64,000 nucleotides of DNA, from NCBI GenBank assembly GCA_964006375.1, contig OZ023265.1, positions 13,503,993 to 13,567,992 of the forward strand. The letters run 5' to 3'. The DNA comes from Tillus elongatus (Eukaryota > Arthropoda > Insecta > Coleoptera > Cleridae). The first letter of the stretch is position 1. The number at the start of each line of letters is the position of its first letter. Under the pieces are notes generated by a model. The model saw nothing but the letters and a program-made list of their open reading frames with translations, did no database searches and had not been told where the DNA came from. The translations under genes were made by a program, and so were the position numbers. This document shows, piece after piece, positions 1 to 10,145 of the stretch.

Positions 1-1772
1 CAATCCCAGTCAAGAAAACCGTTAAGCATTTAACGACGCAAGAAACCAGTATGTCCGCATTCTTTCTGAGGCAAAAAACTCGTGTAATAACCATATCAAA
101 AACAAATTCCTTTCAAGCTCCAACGGCAGCAAACCATTCTGGACTCTTTCTAAAAAATGTCGCGCATAAAACGACGGATATCATTTTCAAAACTAGAAAG
201 GTACGAAAGATGTTCTTTTCTTTTAATACCAGGAAAGCCCCTGGCCTTGACGAGATCCCAGCAATTGTTCTCAAAAAATGCGCACCAGAACTTGCTCCTG
301 ACCTGACCCGTCTGTTTCAGACATCTTACAATAAAGGCATATTCCCTAGTAACTGAAAAACTGCTCGAGTTCAACCAGTCCCCAAGAAAGGATCCAAAGC
401 GCTTCCTAGCAACTACAGGCTTATTTATCTCCTTTCAGTCGTCTCTAAAGTGACGGAAAAGTATATGAACACCAAATTACTAAAATTTCTTGAAAAACAC
501 AGCCTAATCCACAACAGGTAGTATGGATTCCGTCAGCGCAGATCAACTGCCGACCCCCTTTCCTTTGTTACCCATCCTTGGAACAAGTATATGGAACTAC
601 ACGGTGAATCCCATATTGTCGCTTTAGATATATCCAAAACATTAGACCGGGTCTGGCACGCAGCACTGCTTAATAAATTTCCGGCCTATTGCCTACCACC
701 AAAACTCTGTACGTGGACAGCAAATTTCCTCTCCAACCGGAGCATTTTTGTTGTCGTGAATCGCCATTCCTCCAAACTGTATCCAATTAATGCAGGAGTT
801 CCTCAAGGTTCAGCTTTAACCCCTACTTTGTTTCTTCTCCACATCAATGACCTCCTCTCTAGCAGATCCAACCCTGTTCGCGGACGACAGCACCTTCCAC
901 TCAAATATACAATATTCTAAGCCTGTCTCTTTAACCCAATTAGATGATGATCGCAGACTCATGGAGGGTTCTATCTCCGTGGATCTAAAAAATATTAGAC
1001 TGGGGAAGTAGAAATCTTGTACAATTCAACCCTACCAAATCACAGTCTCACTTTCTTTTTCATAAGAGATACACAAGCCCTAGACCCATCACAATGAACA
1101 ACCAAGTTATTCAAAGTAATGAATCCTTTTCACTTGTTGGCATTTCTGTGGATCGGAATTTGAATTGGCATCAACATGTCACACCAATTGCAGAAGCGGC
1201 TGTTAAGAAATTAGGTTTACTCTTCCGGGCTCACAAATACTTTTCACCAGCTAATCTCTATACATTATATACTTCACAAATAAGACCAAACCTTGAATAC
1301 TGCTCCCACATCTAGGGTGCTGCTGCCGCTTCTACACTCACTATCCTGGACTCCATTCAGAAGAGAGCTATACGTCTCATCGGCGACACTAACCTCACCC
1401 AACGGCTCCCATCCCTTGCCCACCGACGTGCCGTTGGTGGCCTCTCTCTCTTTTATAGATATCTGCACGGGCAGTGCTCAGAGGAGCTTTCTTCCATAGT
1501 TCCTCCACCTGCTGCCCCCAACAGATCTACCAGGGGAACAGAGCGAATGCACCCTTTTACTGTCCAGGTCACCAAACATAGAACATCTTGTTATGCCCGC
1601 TCTTTTGTCCCGAGGACTTCAAAGTTTTGGAATTCCTTGCCGGCACATGTTTTACCTTCTCCCCCAAACCTCCAAACCTTCAAGTCCAGAATTAACAAGT
1701 TGCCTCTTTCCTCCTTGTCGACACCCACGGTACGATAATATTTAAGCTGTAAGCCCTCGTGGTGTGTTGTTG
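1..1772 (+). mobile_element. Degenerate jockey-like non-LTR retrotransposon (RT to 3' end)
   Basis: Conceptual translation across several frames gives the order typical of a non-LTR ORF2. There is a linker with NDARNQYVRILSEAKNS near 38-90, then RKAPGLDEIP at about 230-260, then RT fingers with VPKKGSKALPSNYR. The RT block VPQGSA lies near 798-815, and the FADD box at 877-888 is in a shifted frame. The thumb has SLVGISVDRNLNWH (about 1130-1170), and the C-terminus has FWNSLPAHV near 1627-1655. At least four stops or frameshifts break it, so it is dead. No RNase H is seen, which fits jockey-like rather than R1/I-like elements. The 3' end is an A-rich stretch at about 1770-1780 that abuts a TA-rich TA-core repeat. 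A second copy of the same 3' end lies at 30905-31426 on the minus strand. The 5' part is outside the window. Confidence 0.85.
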
Positions 1773-1784
1773 GAAAAAAAAGCC

Positions 1785-1993
1785 TGTATATATGTAAAAC
1801 TGAAACTAACCCCGGGTTCTAGGGGACCTGGTTCGCGCTCCATTGAAAAAATCTTTTTAAAATTCAAAAGTGGCGGTCTCCTGAATAACGAATTTCTTGT
1901 ACGAAAATTTGCTAATAATTATAGAAAATTAAACCATAAACATAAACATAACTTAAACTACTGCTAAAGCATCAGAGAAAGGGTCTATTTGAA
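1785..1993 (+). repeat. TA-core repeat fragment
   Basis: This has the module that follows (TA)n elsewhere: TATATGTAAAACTGAAAC, then GGTTCTAGGGG, a gcgctc box, ATTCAAAAGT and a gatctcct-like box, then AAAGGGTCTATTTGAAA. The jockey-like element ends in its TA stretch. Confidence 0.7.
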
Positions 1994-1995
1994 AC

Positions 1996-2152
1996 ATACA
2001 TACATCATTGTGACCACCAGACTGATTCAACCTTACATGGATTCATTTAAGAATACTTTTAATTGCAGAAAGCTAACATACCAACATCATTGTAACCACC
2101 AAGCTGATCTAACCTTACACGGATTCGTTTAAGAATCCTTTTAATTGGAGAA
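1996..2152 (+). repeat. Imperfect ~78-bp tandem duplication
   Basis: Two consecutive units (about 1996-2073 and 2074-2152) share acatcattgt.accacca, cctgat-like and ttaagaat.cttttaatt blocks, with scattered substitutions between them. No coding or RNA signal was recognised. Confidence 0.6.
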
Positions 2153-3126
2153 GGCTGCGCTAAGTAAACCATTTTAAGTACTATATTGAACCAAAAAAAC
2201 TGTAAATAAAATTTTGACCTAGCCCAATAAAAATAGTGGGGTACAACGCCCACGACATGCCAACAAGTACAAAAAGAATGATTACCCACCTACTTATCAT
2301 GATTACAAAAAAAAAACAACTAATGTGCTTTGTTATTTTCTATGCAATATCATTATCACTTTTTTCTTTGCATTAAAGTGGCCTAATTTAATATGATAGC
2401 GCACATCTGTATACAGGTGAGGAGACAACAGAGACCTAATCAGACAGGCCTGTAACTTTTTGTGTCCAAAAGCTGTCTGCTAATATTTTTTCGAATCAAT
2501 ATCGCTGTCTATCTGCTTTGCTGTATTAGATAATACGTGTCTATATACTTTTTGTTGTAGATATGAGATAGCAATACGAACAGATGACTTCCTTTGGTAT
2601 GCCTTTTATTATTATAATAAGCGTCTGATGTAGATCTACTTCAATCATCTGCTGAAAATTCACGCGAGAAATATCAAACAGGAGCCATAAGTCATTTATA
2701 ACAATGAAATTAGCGTCTTGAACGAAAACATAAAAATATGTTAAGCAACATATTTAAACTAAGTGAATATTGGACCCAGTGATGAGCACTGGAAGCACAC
2801 TTGGAGAACGCCAATTACCACAACACATTTTAAAGAACCTGACAATCGTTAAACTAACCAAGTTAGCGTCATCAGAGGATGAAACATTCTAAATATCTTA
2901 CATTCACCACTCCATTTATATTATTCTGCAGATAGTCGGTCACTAACGGTTTAGGGAAGTTCAGCGACATCAAAATTAACACATTTCGTTTGGCGGAAAT
3001 ATCTGTATTCTTTTATTATCAATCGGACGTGCCTCTGCCAATATTTATTTTATAAAGTAATCTATCAGGAGACTGCCCATAGTCGGCGGAGAGAGATTCA
3101 TAAATTTTTGATTATTACTATATTTA

Positions 3127-3128
<2 letters not shown>
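2153..3128. other. Unassigned AT-rich stretch
   Basis: No supportable gene. The short frames lack domain motifs. It contains no repeat shared with the rest of the window that I could see. Confidence 0.5.

Positions 3129-3221
<93 letters not shown>
3129..3221. repeat. (TA)n microsatellite, ~92 bp
   Basis: Uninterrupted alternating TA. The flanks do not match the TA-core consensus, so this array may be independent of that family. Confidence 0.98.
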
Positions 3222-3222
<1 letters not shown>

Positions 3223-3756
3223 TTTCGAAGGCGTTTGGCTGTCCTGGTTGTCTAACATTTTTATTAGTTTTCCATTCTCCTCATTAACGTAGTGATTATT
3301 ATCCCAAATATGTCGGGCGACGGAAGTTTAATCGATAGTACTTTACCTTAATTGTGCTAAATCTTCAAAATTAAAAAAAGTCGTATGTTGTCGCGAGCAG
3401 AATTGAGAAAGCTTTAAAATAAGGTGCCACTCAACATAGGGTGCCATTAAAAGTTTAAGGGTACGTTACGTGCTTGCCTAAGGGGCTGGTTCCAAGCCAC
3501 CAGAACGTACGACATCATGTGTCGCCCTTGAAAATGAAGTCGATGTGTTGTGGTTTTTTTTCTTTTTTTAACTCCGATATTTTCCAGGTGGGACGTTTTA
3601 ATCGGCACACCTGCATATTTATTCAGTTCTTTATCAAGGCGTATAAAGACGATTATTTTTTTTTGCCTCGAAGAAACCAGATGATATTTAAAGTTTTTTT
3701 TAATGCAGTACAACTTTTTGTGTTAAAAGTCACACAAAAGAAAAGGAAAAGTCTGG
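3222..3756. other. Unassigned stretch
   Basis: Open frames on both strands at about 3447-3779 overlap as shadows of each other and have no recognisable motif. I see no gene or known repeat until the TA-core left end at 3757. Confidence 0.4.
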
Positions 3757-3997
3757 ACGCAGCAAGTGTGTTATGGTAGCGAATTTCCATTAAATGCGTC
3801 AAATTTGTATAACTCAATTCTCTATAAAGCTAGAAAGTTGAGTTTTGGTGGATTAAGGTGTTTACGAGGGCAGCATACCAACCAAATTTGTTTTTTCGGA
3901 TAAAATTATTTTCTAATTTTTGCAGTCTCATCATCGATACCTCTTTATTAGCGAATTTTTTTTAAATATTTTTTAAAAATAAAAATTCGCTAATAAG
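3757..3997 (+). repeat. TA-core repeat, short copy with both termini, no TA array
   Basis: The left end has the small hairpin ACGCA-gcaag-TGYGT (ggacgcagcaagtgtgtt). The right end has the palindrome TTAGCGAATTTT...AAAATTCGCTAA at 3950-3993. Between them are the family blocks caaatttg and gataaaattatttt. The (TA)n segment is absent. Confidence 0.7.
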
Positions 3998-4022
3998 AAC
4001 AAAACATAAATGTCACGACCTT

Positions 4023-4028
4023 AAAAAA
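4023..4028 (-). terminator. Pol III-type T-run after the 5S copy
   Basis: Six A on the plus strand are TTTTTT on the 5S-coding strand, directly after the last 5S base. This is the usual RNA polymerase III termination signal. Confidence 0.6.
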
Positions 4029-4146
4029 GACAACAGCACACGGTCTTACCACGCGCTCACCCATTCAGACGCTAACCACGTCCGAGGTTGCTTAACTTCG
4101 GTGATCGCACGAGAACCGGTTTTTCCAACGTGCTACGGCTGTTTGC
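4029..4146 (-). pseudogene. 5S rRNA pseudogene (118 nt)
   Basis: Read on the minus strand, the sequence follows metazoan 5S rRNA along its whole length. It has GGTTCTCGTGCGATCACCG, then AAGTTAAGCAACCTCGG (A-box region), GTGGTTAGCGTCTGAATGGG (intermediate and C-box region), and a 3' end GTGTGCTGTTGTC that can pair with the 5' end. It is followed at once by TTTTTT. Length matches the ~120 nt expected. Numerous differences from the usual insect 5S (5' domain, the TTGGATGGGTGACC region, helix I) suggest a diverged dispersed copy rather than a functional array member. A 5S-derived SINE head is possible, but no SINE body follows because the terminator is immediate. Confidence 0.8.
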
Positions 4147-4410
4147 TTGAAATGATTATTTATCCAAGGTTTATATATTCTTTATTAATTTTTTAGTTTG
4201 AAATAAACAATGAAATTATTTAAAAATTTTGCAATATTTACACAATTTTTAACAGTCCAGATTACATACGTACCGTTCCTGTGTAAAATAATGTAACATA
4301 ACTTATTTTAAAGGTTAGGGTCTTGGACAACTCACTCATTTCGCAATATGATCAAACAAAGCGATGATTTAATTCGCAAGCTAAACTAAAACTATGAATC
4401 GAAAAACAAC

Positions 4411-4766
4411 CTATTCTCTCATTAACCTAAAATAAAAATTAATTGATATGACATATGACGCTACATAAACTGCGCCATTTGCTATAAGAATGCAAATAAC
4501 AGCAGGGTTGCCAGGTTTTTAGAACTGAATATCGCCATTTTGCTGAACGAGATCGTCCAAAATCGCCAACTTTCCATCCATGGGAAATCTATTCTCTCAT
4601 TAACCTAAAATAAAAATTAATTGATATGACATATGATGCTACATAAACTGCGCCATTTGCTATAAGAATGCAAATAACAGCAGGGTTGCCAGGTTTTTAG
4701 AACTAAATATCGCCATTTTGCTGAACGAGATCGTCCAAAATCGCCAACTTTCCATCCATGGGAAAT
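4411..4766 (+). repeat. 178-bp head-to-tail tandem duplication
   Basis: Units 4411-4588 and 4589-4766 begin ctattctctcattaacc and end ccatccatgggaaat. I count two substitutions (gacgct/gatgct and gaactgaa/gaactaaa), so the duplication is recent or an assembly artefact. A 146-residue minus-strand frame crossing it has no domain and looks spurious. Confidence 0.9.
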
Positions 4767-4901
4767 CGCACAAAATCGCATACTTTCTGTAAGAACTGTC
4801 ACTTGTCAAATTGTCTATACTGAATTTTTCGGTGGGAATTTTTTTAAAAAAGCTTTCCTTTAGGTTGCCGACAAGCTTTAATATAATGATGTATAGTGCA
4901 T

Positions 4902-5156
4902 AGAGCCTCGGAAGTCCAGTGGTGAGAACGTGTGTATCTGGATCCAGGCGTACTGGGTTCGATTCCCAGCGTACCCCTTTCACTTTTTCAGTACATACTA
5001 TAAACTTAACATCAGCCGAGAGGTTGCGGCAGCAAGTCGAACGCCTGCACGTTCGCCACTTCCGGGAAGCGTAAATCCGTCGGTCTCGTGTACCATACAA
5101 TGTTGGGCAGGTTAAAGTCGCGGAAATAGACAGGCATTAAAGAAGAGAAAAAAATC
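4902..5156 (+). mobile_element. tRNA-derived SINE with 10-bp target-site duplication
   Basis: The head (about 4903-4977) looks like a tRNA. It has a GAGCCTCGG start, an A-box-like AAGTCCAGTGGTGAG, and a perfect B-box GGGTTCGATTCCC at 4955-4967. The body contains CTGCACGTTCGCCACTTCC and the 3' end is A-rich (aagaagagaaaaaaat). The 10-bp direct repeat TATAGTGCAT flanks it at 4892-4901 and 5157-5166. A second copy of the family is at 13240-13590 on the minus strand. It is non-autonomous and needs a LINE for retrotransposition. Which LINE is unknown. Confidence 0.85.
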
Positions 5157-5166
5157 TATAGTGCAT

Positions 5167-5779
5167 CAAAATGACATGTAAATAACGGTTTACCTTTGGT
5201 ATTTAAATTAAAAAAGAAAAAAGAACCAGCACAAAAAAATATTTATAAAATATCAAAACATACACTCAACAGCAGTGTTATAAGAATGCAAAAATAAAAT
5301 ATTTTCTCTATATAACGAAACATATAAAATATACTGTAATATAATATAAAACAAAAATAACATTTTGTCCCTGTCACCTGTCACCTATCATCTTTTCTCT
5401 ATTATCTATCCAAACATGCTGGGTACTCTTGGTTTCTCACGGATGAGGAAATGTCATTGCTTCTCATGGATAAAATAATGTTCGTCTATGTTACTCCTGA
5501 ATAAATCAAACTTTGGCGAAACTGAATAAATTTCCAACAGAGTTCGTTTCTTCAAGATTGCCCAAACGAACTGAGATATCTGTTATGTCAACCTCTCCCA
5601 TACACATTACACAACGCCTTAATAAACTTTTAGGAGCGTGTCGTAGCTTTCAATTTTTTTAAATTCTGGATAACTTAAATTTGCGTTGCGAGAAGTGCCT
5701 CAAAATTAACTTTTGAGAAGACCTTTGAATGCTATATATATGTGAAAATTTTCATTGCACTCACTTTAATAATTTAAAA
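5167..5779. other. Unassigned AT-rich stretch
   Basis: No frame with a recognisable domain and no RNA gene seen. The last part grades into a TA-core-like sequence. Confidence 0.4.
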
Positions 5780-5887
5780 AATATAGCGTTTTCAAAAAGT
5801 TGTCCCCGATTTTCCACCGGAAAAACTTGGGTATAAAGGCTGATTAACGAACTCGACCCCGGTTTTCAAGTTTGATTGAAATCAAAC

Positions 5888-5964
<77 letters not shown>

Positions 5965-6097
5965 GTAAAAATGTTAACGGACCTTGGTTCCGGGTTCTAG
6001 CGATCCAAATTCGCGCTCATCTGAAGAAATTGTTTCAAAAGCTTTTTATCGTGACCTCTCTATCAGCGAATTTTCCTTAATAAAAATTCGCTAATAC
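5780..6097 (+). repeat. TA-core repeat with (TA)n and 3' hairpin (TTAGCGAA subfamily)
   Basis: The upstream arm has a degenerate ccgattttcc / taacgaactc block. It is followed by (CATA)n, then (TA)n at about 5900-5962, then the post-array module ggttccgggttctagcg, gcgctcat, a gacctctctatcagcgaattt box and the closing arm aaaattcgctaat. The hairpin arms pair with one C/T difference. Confidence 0.75.
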
Positions 6098-7062
6098 GTT
6101 TTCTAATATCGTTATGCAGAACTCAGCTGTACTATTATTACTGTTTATGCAAGCTATAGTCAAAAAGTTACTTAATAAAACTGTCTATTTTAAATCAAGC
6201 ATCTATATGTTTTTATCTCATTAAATATAGTTTTGCATTCTATTTATAGTAATGCCTCATTTCCTATAAATAAAGCATAAAATGTTGCAAATATACCTGA
6301 TATTCTGATCGCATATAAATTAAAATTAAATCCTTACATCTGAAGACAAGCTTTTCCCACAACATATTTTAAGGCAGTCGATGAATTTATATTGTATCTT
6401 GATCTCCTATTTTTATAAACTGTCAGATGCCTATTAGATTTAAGTAAAGATCACGGACTTGACAGATATAAGCAAGGCTGTCCTTATCCACAGAGCATTA
6501 TATCTTGAAAAGAATTCCGGAAAAAATATTTTGTTCACTGAAGACTTTCACATCGATACATATAAGTGTATATAGGGAACGTTGAACCCATACTATAAAA
6601 TCCTGTGGGATGTTCGAGGGTTGGCAGTGGTGTTCTGTATCATTCGAGACACACGATTCATTTATTTCATTGCAATATAGAGCCATACACTTGGTACACT
6701 CTATGAATTTATATGTAAGATGTGGACAAGAATATATCTCATACTTTTGAGACTTCCCTGTGCCAGCCCGAAATCTGAAATGAATACGAAATTAAAGGTG
6801 GGATTTAAAATAACGGTAAGACGATATATCGTTTTATTAGCTGTCCAACAAAATGTAATGTGGGGTTTTCAAATGTACGAGGTTATCGGCAACAATTGGT
6901 CTTATTAGCCTTGGAAAAAACAAAATGGATTTACGTCAATTAGTTTTCTTATAATTGATACTTGTTCATCACGATGCCAAAAGTCACGGAAGTAATTATC
7001 TTAGAGCTCCAGTTAGCTCACGCCGCGCTAACTGTGCCCTTCATTTAAAGGGAAGAAGACCA
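6098..7062. other. Unassigned stretch
   Basis: Only short frames (60-62 residues) without motifs. No repeat from the rest of the window was recognised. Confidence 0.4.

Positions 7063-7153
<91 letters not shown>
7063..7153. repeat. (TA)n microsatellite
   Basis: About 90 bp of alternating TA. The translated poly-Ile-Tyr frame across it is an artefact. Confidence 0.98.
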
Positions 7154-7156
<3 letters not shown>

Positions 7157-7207
7157 ACAGGTTTTTTAACACGGTACTTTTTATACTATACAAGAAGAAA
7201 GGTTAAG
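7157..7207 (+). repeat. ~50-bp direct repeat, copy 1 (copy 2 at about 8557-8610)
   Basis: Both copies share taacag, ttttttaacacgg, tttttatactatacaag and gagaaaggttaag blocks with few differences. They bracket the non-LTR element at 7283-8450, so the latter may have inserted into a pre-existing repeat, or the two copies may be separate members of one family. Confidence 0.65.
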
Positions 7208-7223
7208 TGCAAGGCCGCAAGGA

Positions 7224-7266
7224 GACAACCGCATACACTTGTTTCAAGCTTATTAGCTATCATCAG
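7224..7266 (-). ncRNA. Hammerhead ribozyme-like core
   Basis: On the minus strand the sequence reads CTGATGA, then T-AGCT-aata-AGCT-T, then GAAAC. All conserved core bases (CUGANGA and GAA) are present, with a 4-bp helix II. The next bases can form helix III: ACAA, a ten-base loop, TTGT, then C at the expected cleavage position. Helix I pairing next to the core is not evident, and the usual G-C pair closing helix II is T/T here. Activity is therefore doubtful. Such cores are known in Penelope-like retroelements and retrozymes. Confidence 0.5.
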
Positions 7267-7282
7267 TACGGTATAGCCAGGT

Positions 7283-8450
7283 GATTTATTTATTTATTTA
7301 CTACAAATACTCAACGGGAATTATCCCACATTAAGAGTATGAATACAATACATATCATACACTATAAAAATTAACATAGTAAAGTTCTACTAATTACCAA
7401 GCAGCGATGCAACGTGTCTCATCTCAGACTCACCACAACACAATATGTCTATTGACTGATGCACGCTGTTATAAATGGAGCACGATCTGTAAATCTGTGA
7501 GTTAAGCCTAACATTGGTCCTAGGTGGCGGTAGATAAAAGAAGTCGTGTCTTCTAGAGTTGACTCTAGGGGCGTGAAAAAGCAGAGTGCGCAACAGTTCA
7601 GGACAGACGATCCTACTGTGCAGTAAATTATGTATCAGGGAGAGAGCAGAGTAAACACGCCTAGCCCGCAGAGACTCCAATGAGAACCTCGACAGTAAAT
7701 CGGCCTGTGGTGTACCGGTAGCGGGATACACCCGATCCGCTCTGTATGCAAGGAACTTTACAAATATCCGTTGGACACCCTCAAGAGCCCCTATATGGAC
7801 GTCATACAGAGGAGACCAGACCACACAGGCATATTCCAGATGCGGCCGCACATAGGCACAGAACAGGAGCCTCAAGGTGTCTGCATTATGAAACGAACCG
7901 GAATTGCGAATAAGAAATCCGAGTGTCTTCGATGCCCTAGCAATAGCATGTTCACAGTTCTCCACGAATGAGAGTTTGGAGTCCGAGACGACACCCAAGT
8001 CTTTAAAGGTTGCAGGTCTTAGAAGAGGCTGTCCATCCATGGAGTATGGGAACTCGATTACACGGCGGTTGAGCGTATAAGATTTTACAACACATTTTTT
8101 AATATTCAGTGGGAGGTTGTTAATGGAGCACCAGTGTTGAACTCTACGCAAACATCTCTCAAGCACTGAACAATCGCAAAGACCAGCAACGGATGAGAAG
8201 ATTTTTACATCATCCGCATACAGAAGATGGGGTAATTCGATAACATCCGAAATATCGTTGATAAACAGATTGAACAGCAAGGGTCGCAGAACAGATCCCT
8301 GAGGAACACCTGATTCAGCCAAGACCTCCACGGACTGACACCCATGATAGTGGACAACACTAACTCGATCACGGAGATATGATGATAGGATCACTCTGGA
8401 TGAAGAAGCAAAAATACACGAAGTCACAACAGGCAACCAGTGCACATTTG
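7283..8450 (-). mobile_element. 5'-truncated CR1/jockey-like non-LTR retrotransposon
   Basis: An open frame (7390-8445) runs from inside RT to the natural stop. It has SSYLRDRVSVV, then VPQGSVLRPLLFNLFINDI, the catalytic LLYADDVKIF, the thumb FKDLGVVSDSKLSF, SHLEYA-type PHLEYACVVW, and a C-terminal domain ending HVASLLGN. There is no RNase H or zinc knuckle. The 3' tail is a short (TAAA)n repeat, seen as atttatttattta at 7283-7300 on the plus strand. Endonuclease and the first RT blocks are missing, as expected from 5' truncation during target-primed reverse transcription. The uninterrupted 351-residue frame suggests a fairly young copy. The initial residues are not a true start. Confidence 0.9.
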
Positions 8451-8604
8451 GAGCATCATTCGGAAGACCCTCAATCCGGGGGCAACAACCAAAATCGCCA
8501 CGGAGGCAAAGAAATCACCTGCGTGAGCATCCGGAGCCCAGAAGTCATACTATTTATAACAGTATTTTTAACACGGAATTTTTTATACTATACAAGGAGA
8601 AAGG

Positions 8605-9235
8605 TTAAGAGCAAGGGTTGTGACTCCGTGTATTTATGCTTTTGATTTGTCCTGCTGCTTGCTGAATTCTGTAAATCAGTTGCTCTCGTGTGTGAATTTC
8701 CACTCCGTAAACGATTTGTTTCATATGACCCCATACATGTAAATCTATTGGTGTTAAATCTGGACTCCTTGGCGGCCACGGTATTGGTCCTCCCCTCACA
8801 ATCCACTTATTTGGAAACCAGCGATCTAACAGCGCACTCACGTTGCGACAATAGTGTGCCGGACACCCGTCTTGCTGGAAAATCATATCACGTCTGTTTG
8901 CTAGTGGCACGTCATCCAGTAACTCCATAAGAATATGTGATAAGAAATTTTCATAATCTTCATCATTTAGGTTATCTGGAAAGAAATGCGGACCTACCAG
9001 ATTGTTACCAGTCACACCAATCCAAACATTCACACTGAATTGTCTTTGATACTTTGTTACCTTAGTTAATCTGGGGTTCTCCATAGACCAATAATGATAA
9101 TTATGACAATTGAATATTCCTTCTTTAGTAAATTTTGACACGTCGGTCCACAGAATTGTAGACAGAAAATTTATATCTTCATTATCAGTGTTCCACAGGA
9201 AATGGCAAATTTGGAGCCATATAATATAACTATCA
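8605..9235 (-). pseudogene. DD41D mariner-type transposase, 5'- and 3'-truncated
   Basis: The reading frame starts upstream of the first Met. It includes LWTDVSKFT (first catalytic Asp), HYWSMENPRL, VNVWIGVTGNNLVGPHFF, FQQDGCPAHY (second Asp), FPNKWIVRGGPIPWPPRSPD and LTPIDLHVWGHMK (third Asp). The last two Asp are 41 residues apart. The N-terminal helix-turn-helix region and the extreme C-terminus are absent. The catalytic triad is intact but the protein is incomplete. Confidence 0.85.
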
Positions 9236-9599
9236 AAAAGTGGATGAAGTTAGAAAGAACTCAGTGAAAACCCAAAACGAATATGTTTTTCCGTTTCAGA
9301 GAAAACTCGAATTTGATGTATTTTGTTGCTTATTATGCCATTTCTCACAATTGGATATGAATATAGCAAAATCTCTATAGAATATTTGTTTCCAGGAATC
9401 GTTATACAAATTAACATGGTTACCAATAACAATTAATCACTTTAATATGAAATAAATTTATTACCTTTTCATAAAACTAAGATACAAGAGCCAAGAATCG
9501 ATATTAAGGTTGTATTCGTAAATTAAGTGATTATATTATGAAACCAAAAGTATATGAATGTAAAAAACCTAAAATTTAACTAACATTTTATTATTTACA

Positions 9600-10041
9600 A
9601 ATGTTCAAACTGCTGTCCGTTTTTATGTATACATTTAACTAATCTCTGACGAGTAGAGGCTACCGCTGTTTGAACTTCAGTCGTAGATATGCTATTAACA
9701 GCAACTTGTATCCTTTCCATCATATTTTCTCTAGTTGTTGGTCGAGTTTGATATACCAAATCTTTCACTCTCCCCTATAAATAAAAATCTAAGCAAGTCA
9801 AATAAGGTAATCTGGGTGGCGATGGAAATAAGCTTCCTCTTCCTATCCACCGATTTGGAAATTGAACATTAAGATATTCGCGTACACTTTTTGCGAAGTG
9901 TGCTGGACACTCGTCATGTTGCAACCACATTATTAATCTTGTTTCTAGGGAAATGTCTTCCAATAAAATTTTTAAGCTTTGAGTTAAAAAATGTAAATTC
10001 AGATCTCCGTTAAGTGGTCCATCACAGAAAGTCCAAGCCAC
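9600..10041 (-). pseudogene. DD41D transposase C-terminal half, broken
   Basis: The frame 9775-10041 has LQHDECPAHFAKSVREYLN, then FPNRWIGRGS, then LTCLDFYL. The Asp in QHD and the Asp in CLD are again 41 residues apart. Beyond a break, the strand continues with VYQTRPTTRENMMERI and IHKNGQQFEHL, the usual C-terminus of this lineage. The N-terminal side ends at about 10041, where TA-core sequence begins. The SPD motif is degenerate (LPY). Confidence 0.8.
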
Positions 10042-10145
10042 TTAGGAAAAGTTCATTCTCCAGTAAAATCGGCACAGTTTTATCGGAAATTTTTTGTATC
10101 TCCGGAAATAACAAAGTAATGGCAATCTAATTTGGTATGTGGATT
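10042..10145 (-). repeat. TA-core repeat fragment
   Basis: Read on the minus strand it has the arm gattgccattactttgtt, atttccggagatac, and ccgattttactgg...aatgaactt, matching the segment just before (TA)n in other copies. It replaces the N-terminus of the transposase at 9600-10041. Confidence 0.65.

Noticed and set aside
4660..5100. 146-codon minus-strand frame
   Set aside because: It spans the tandem duplication and the SINE, has no motif, and its ends follow repeat boundaries.
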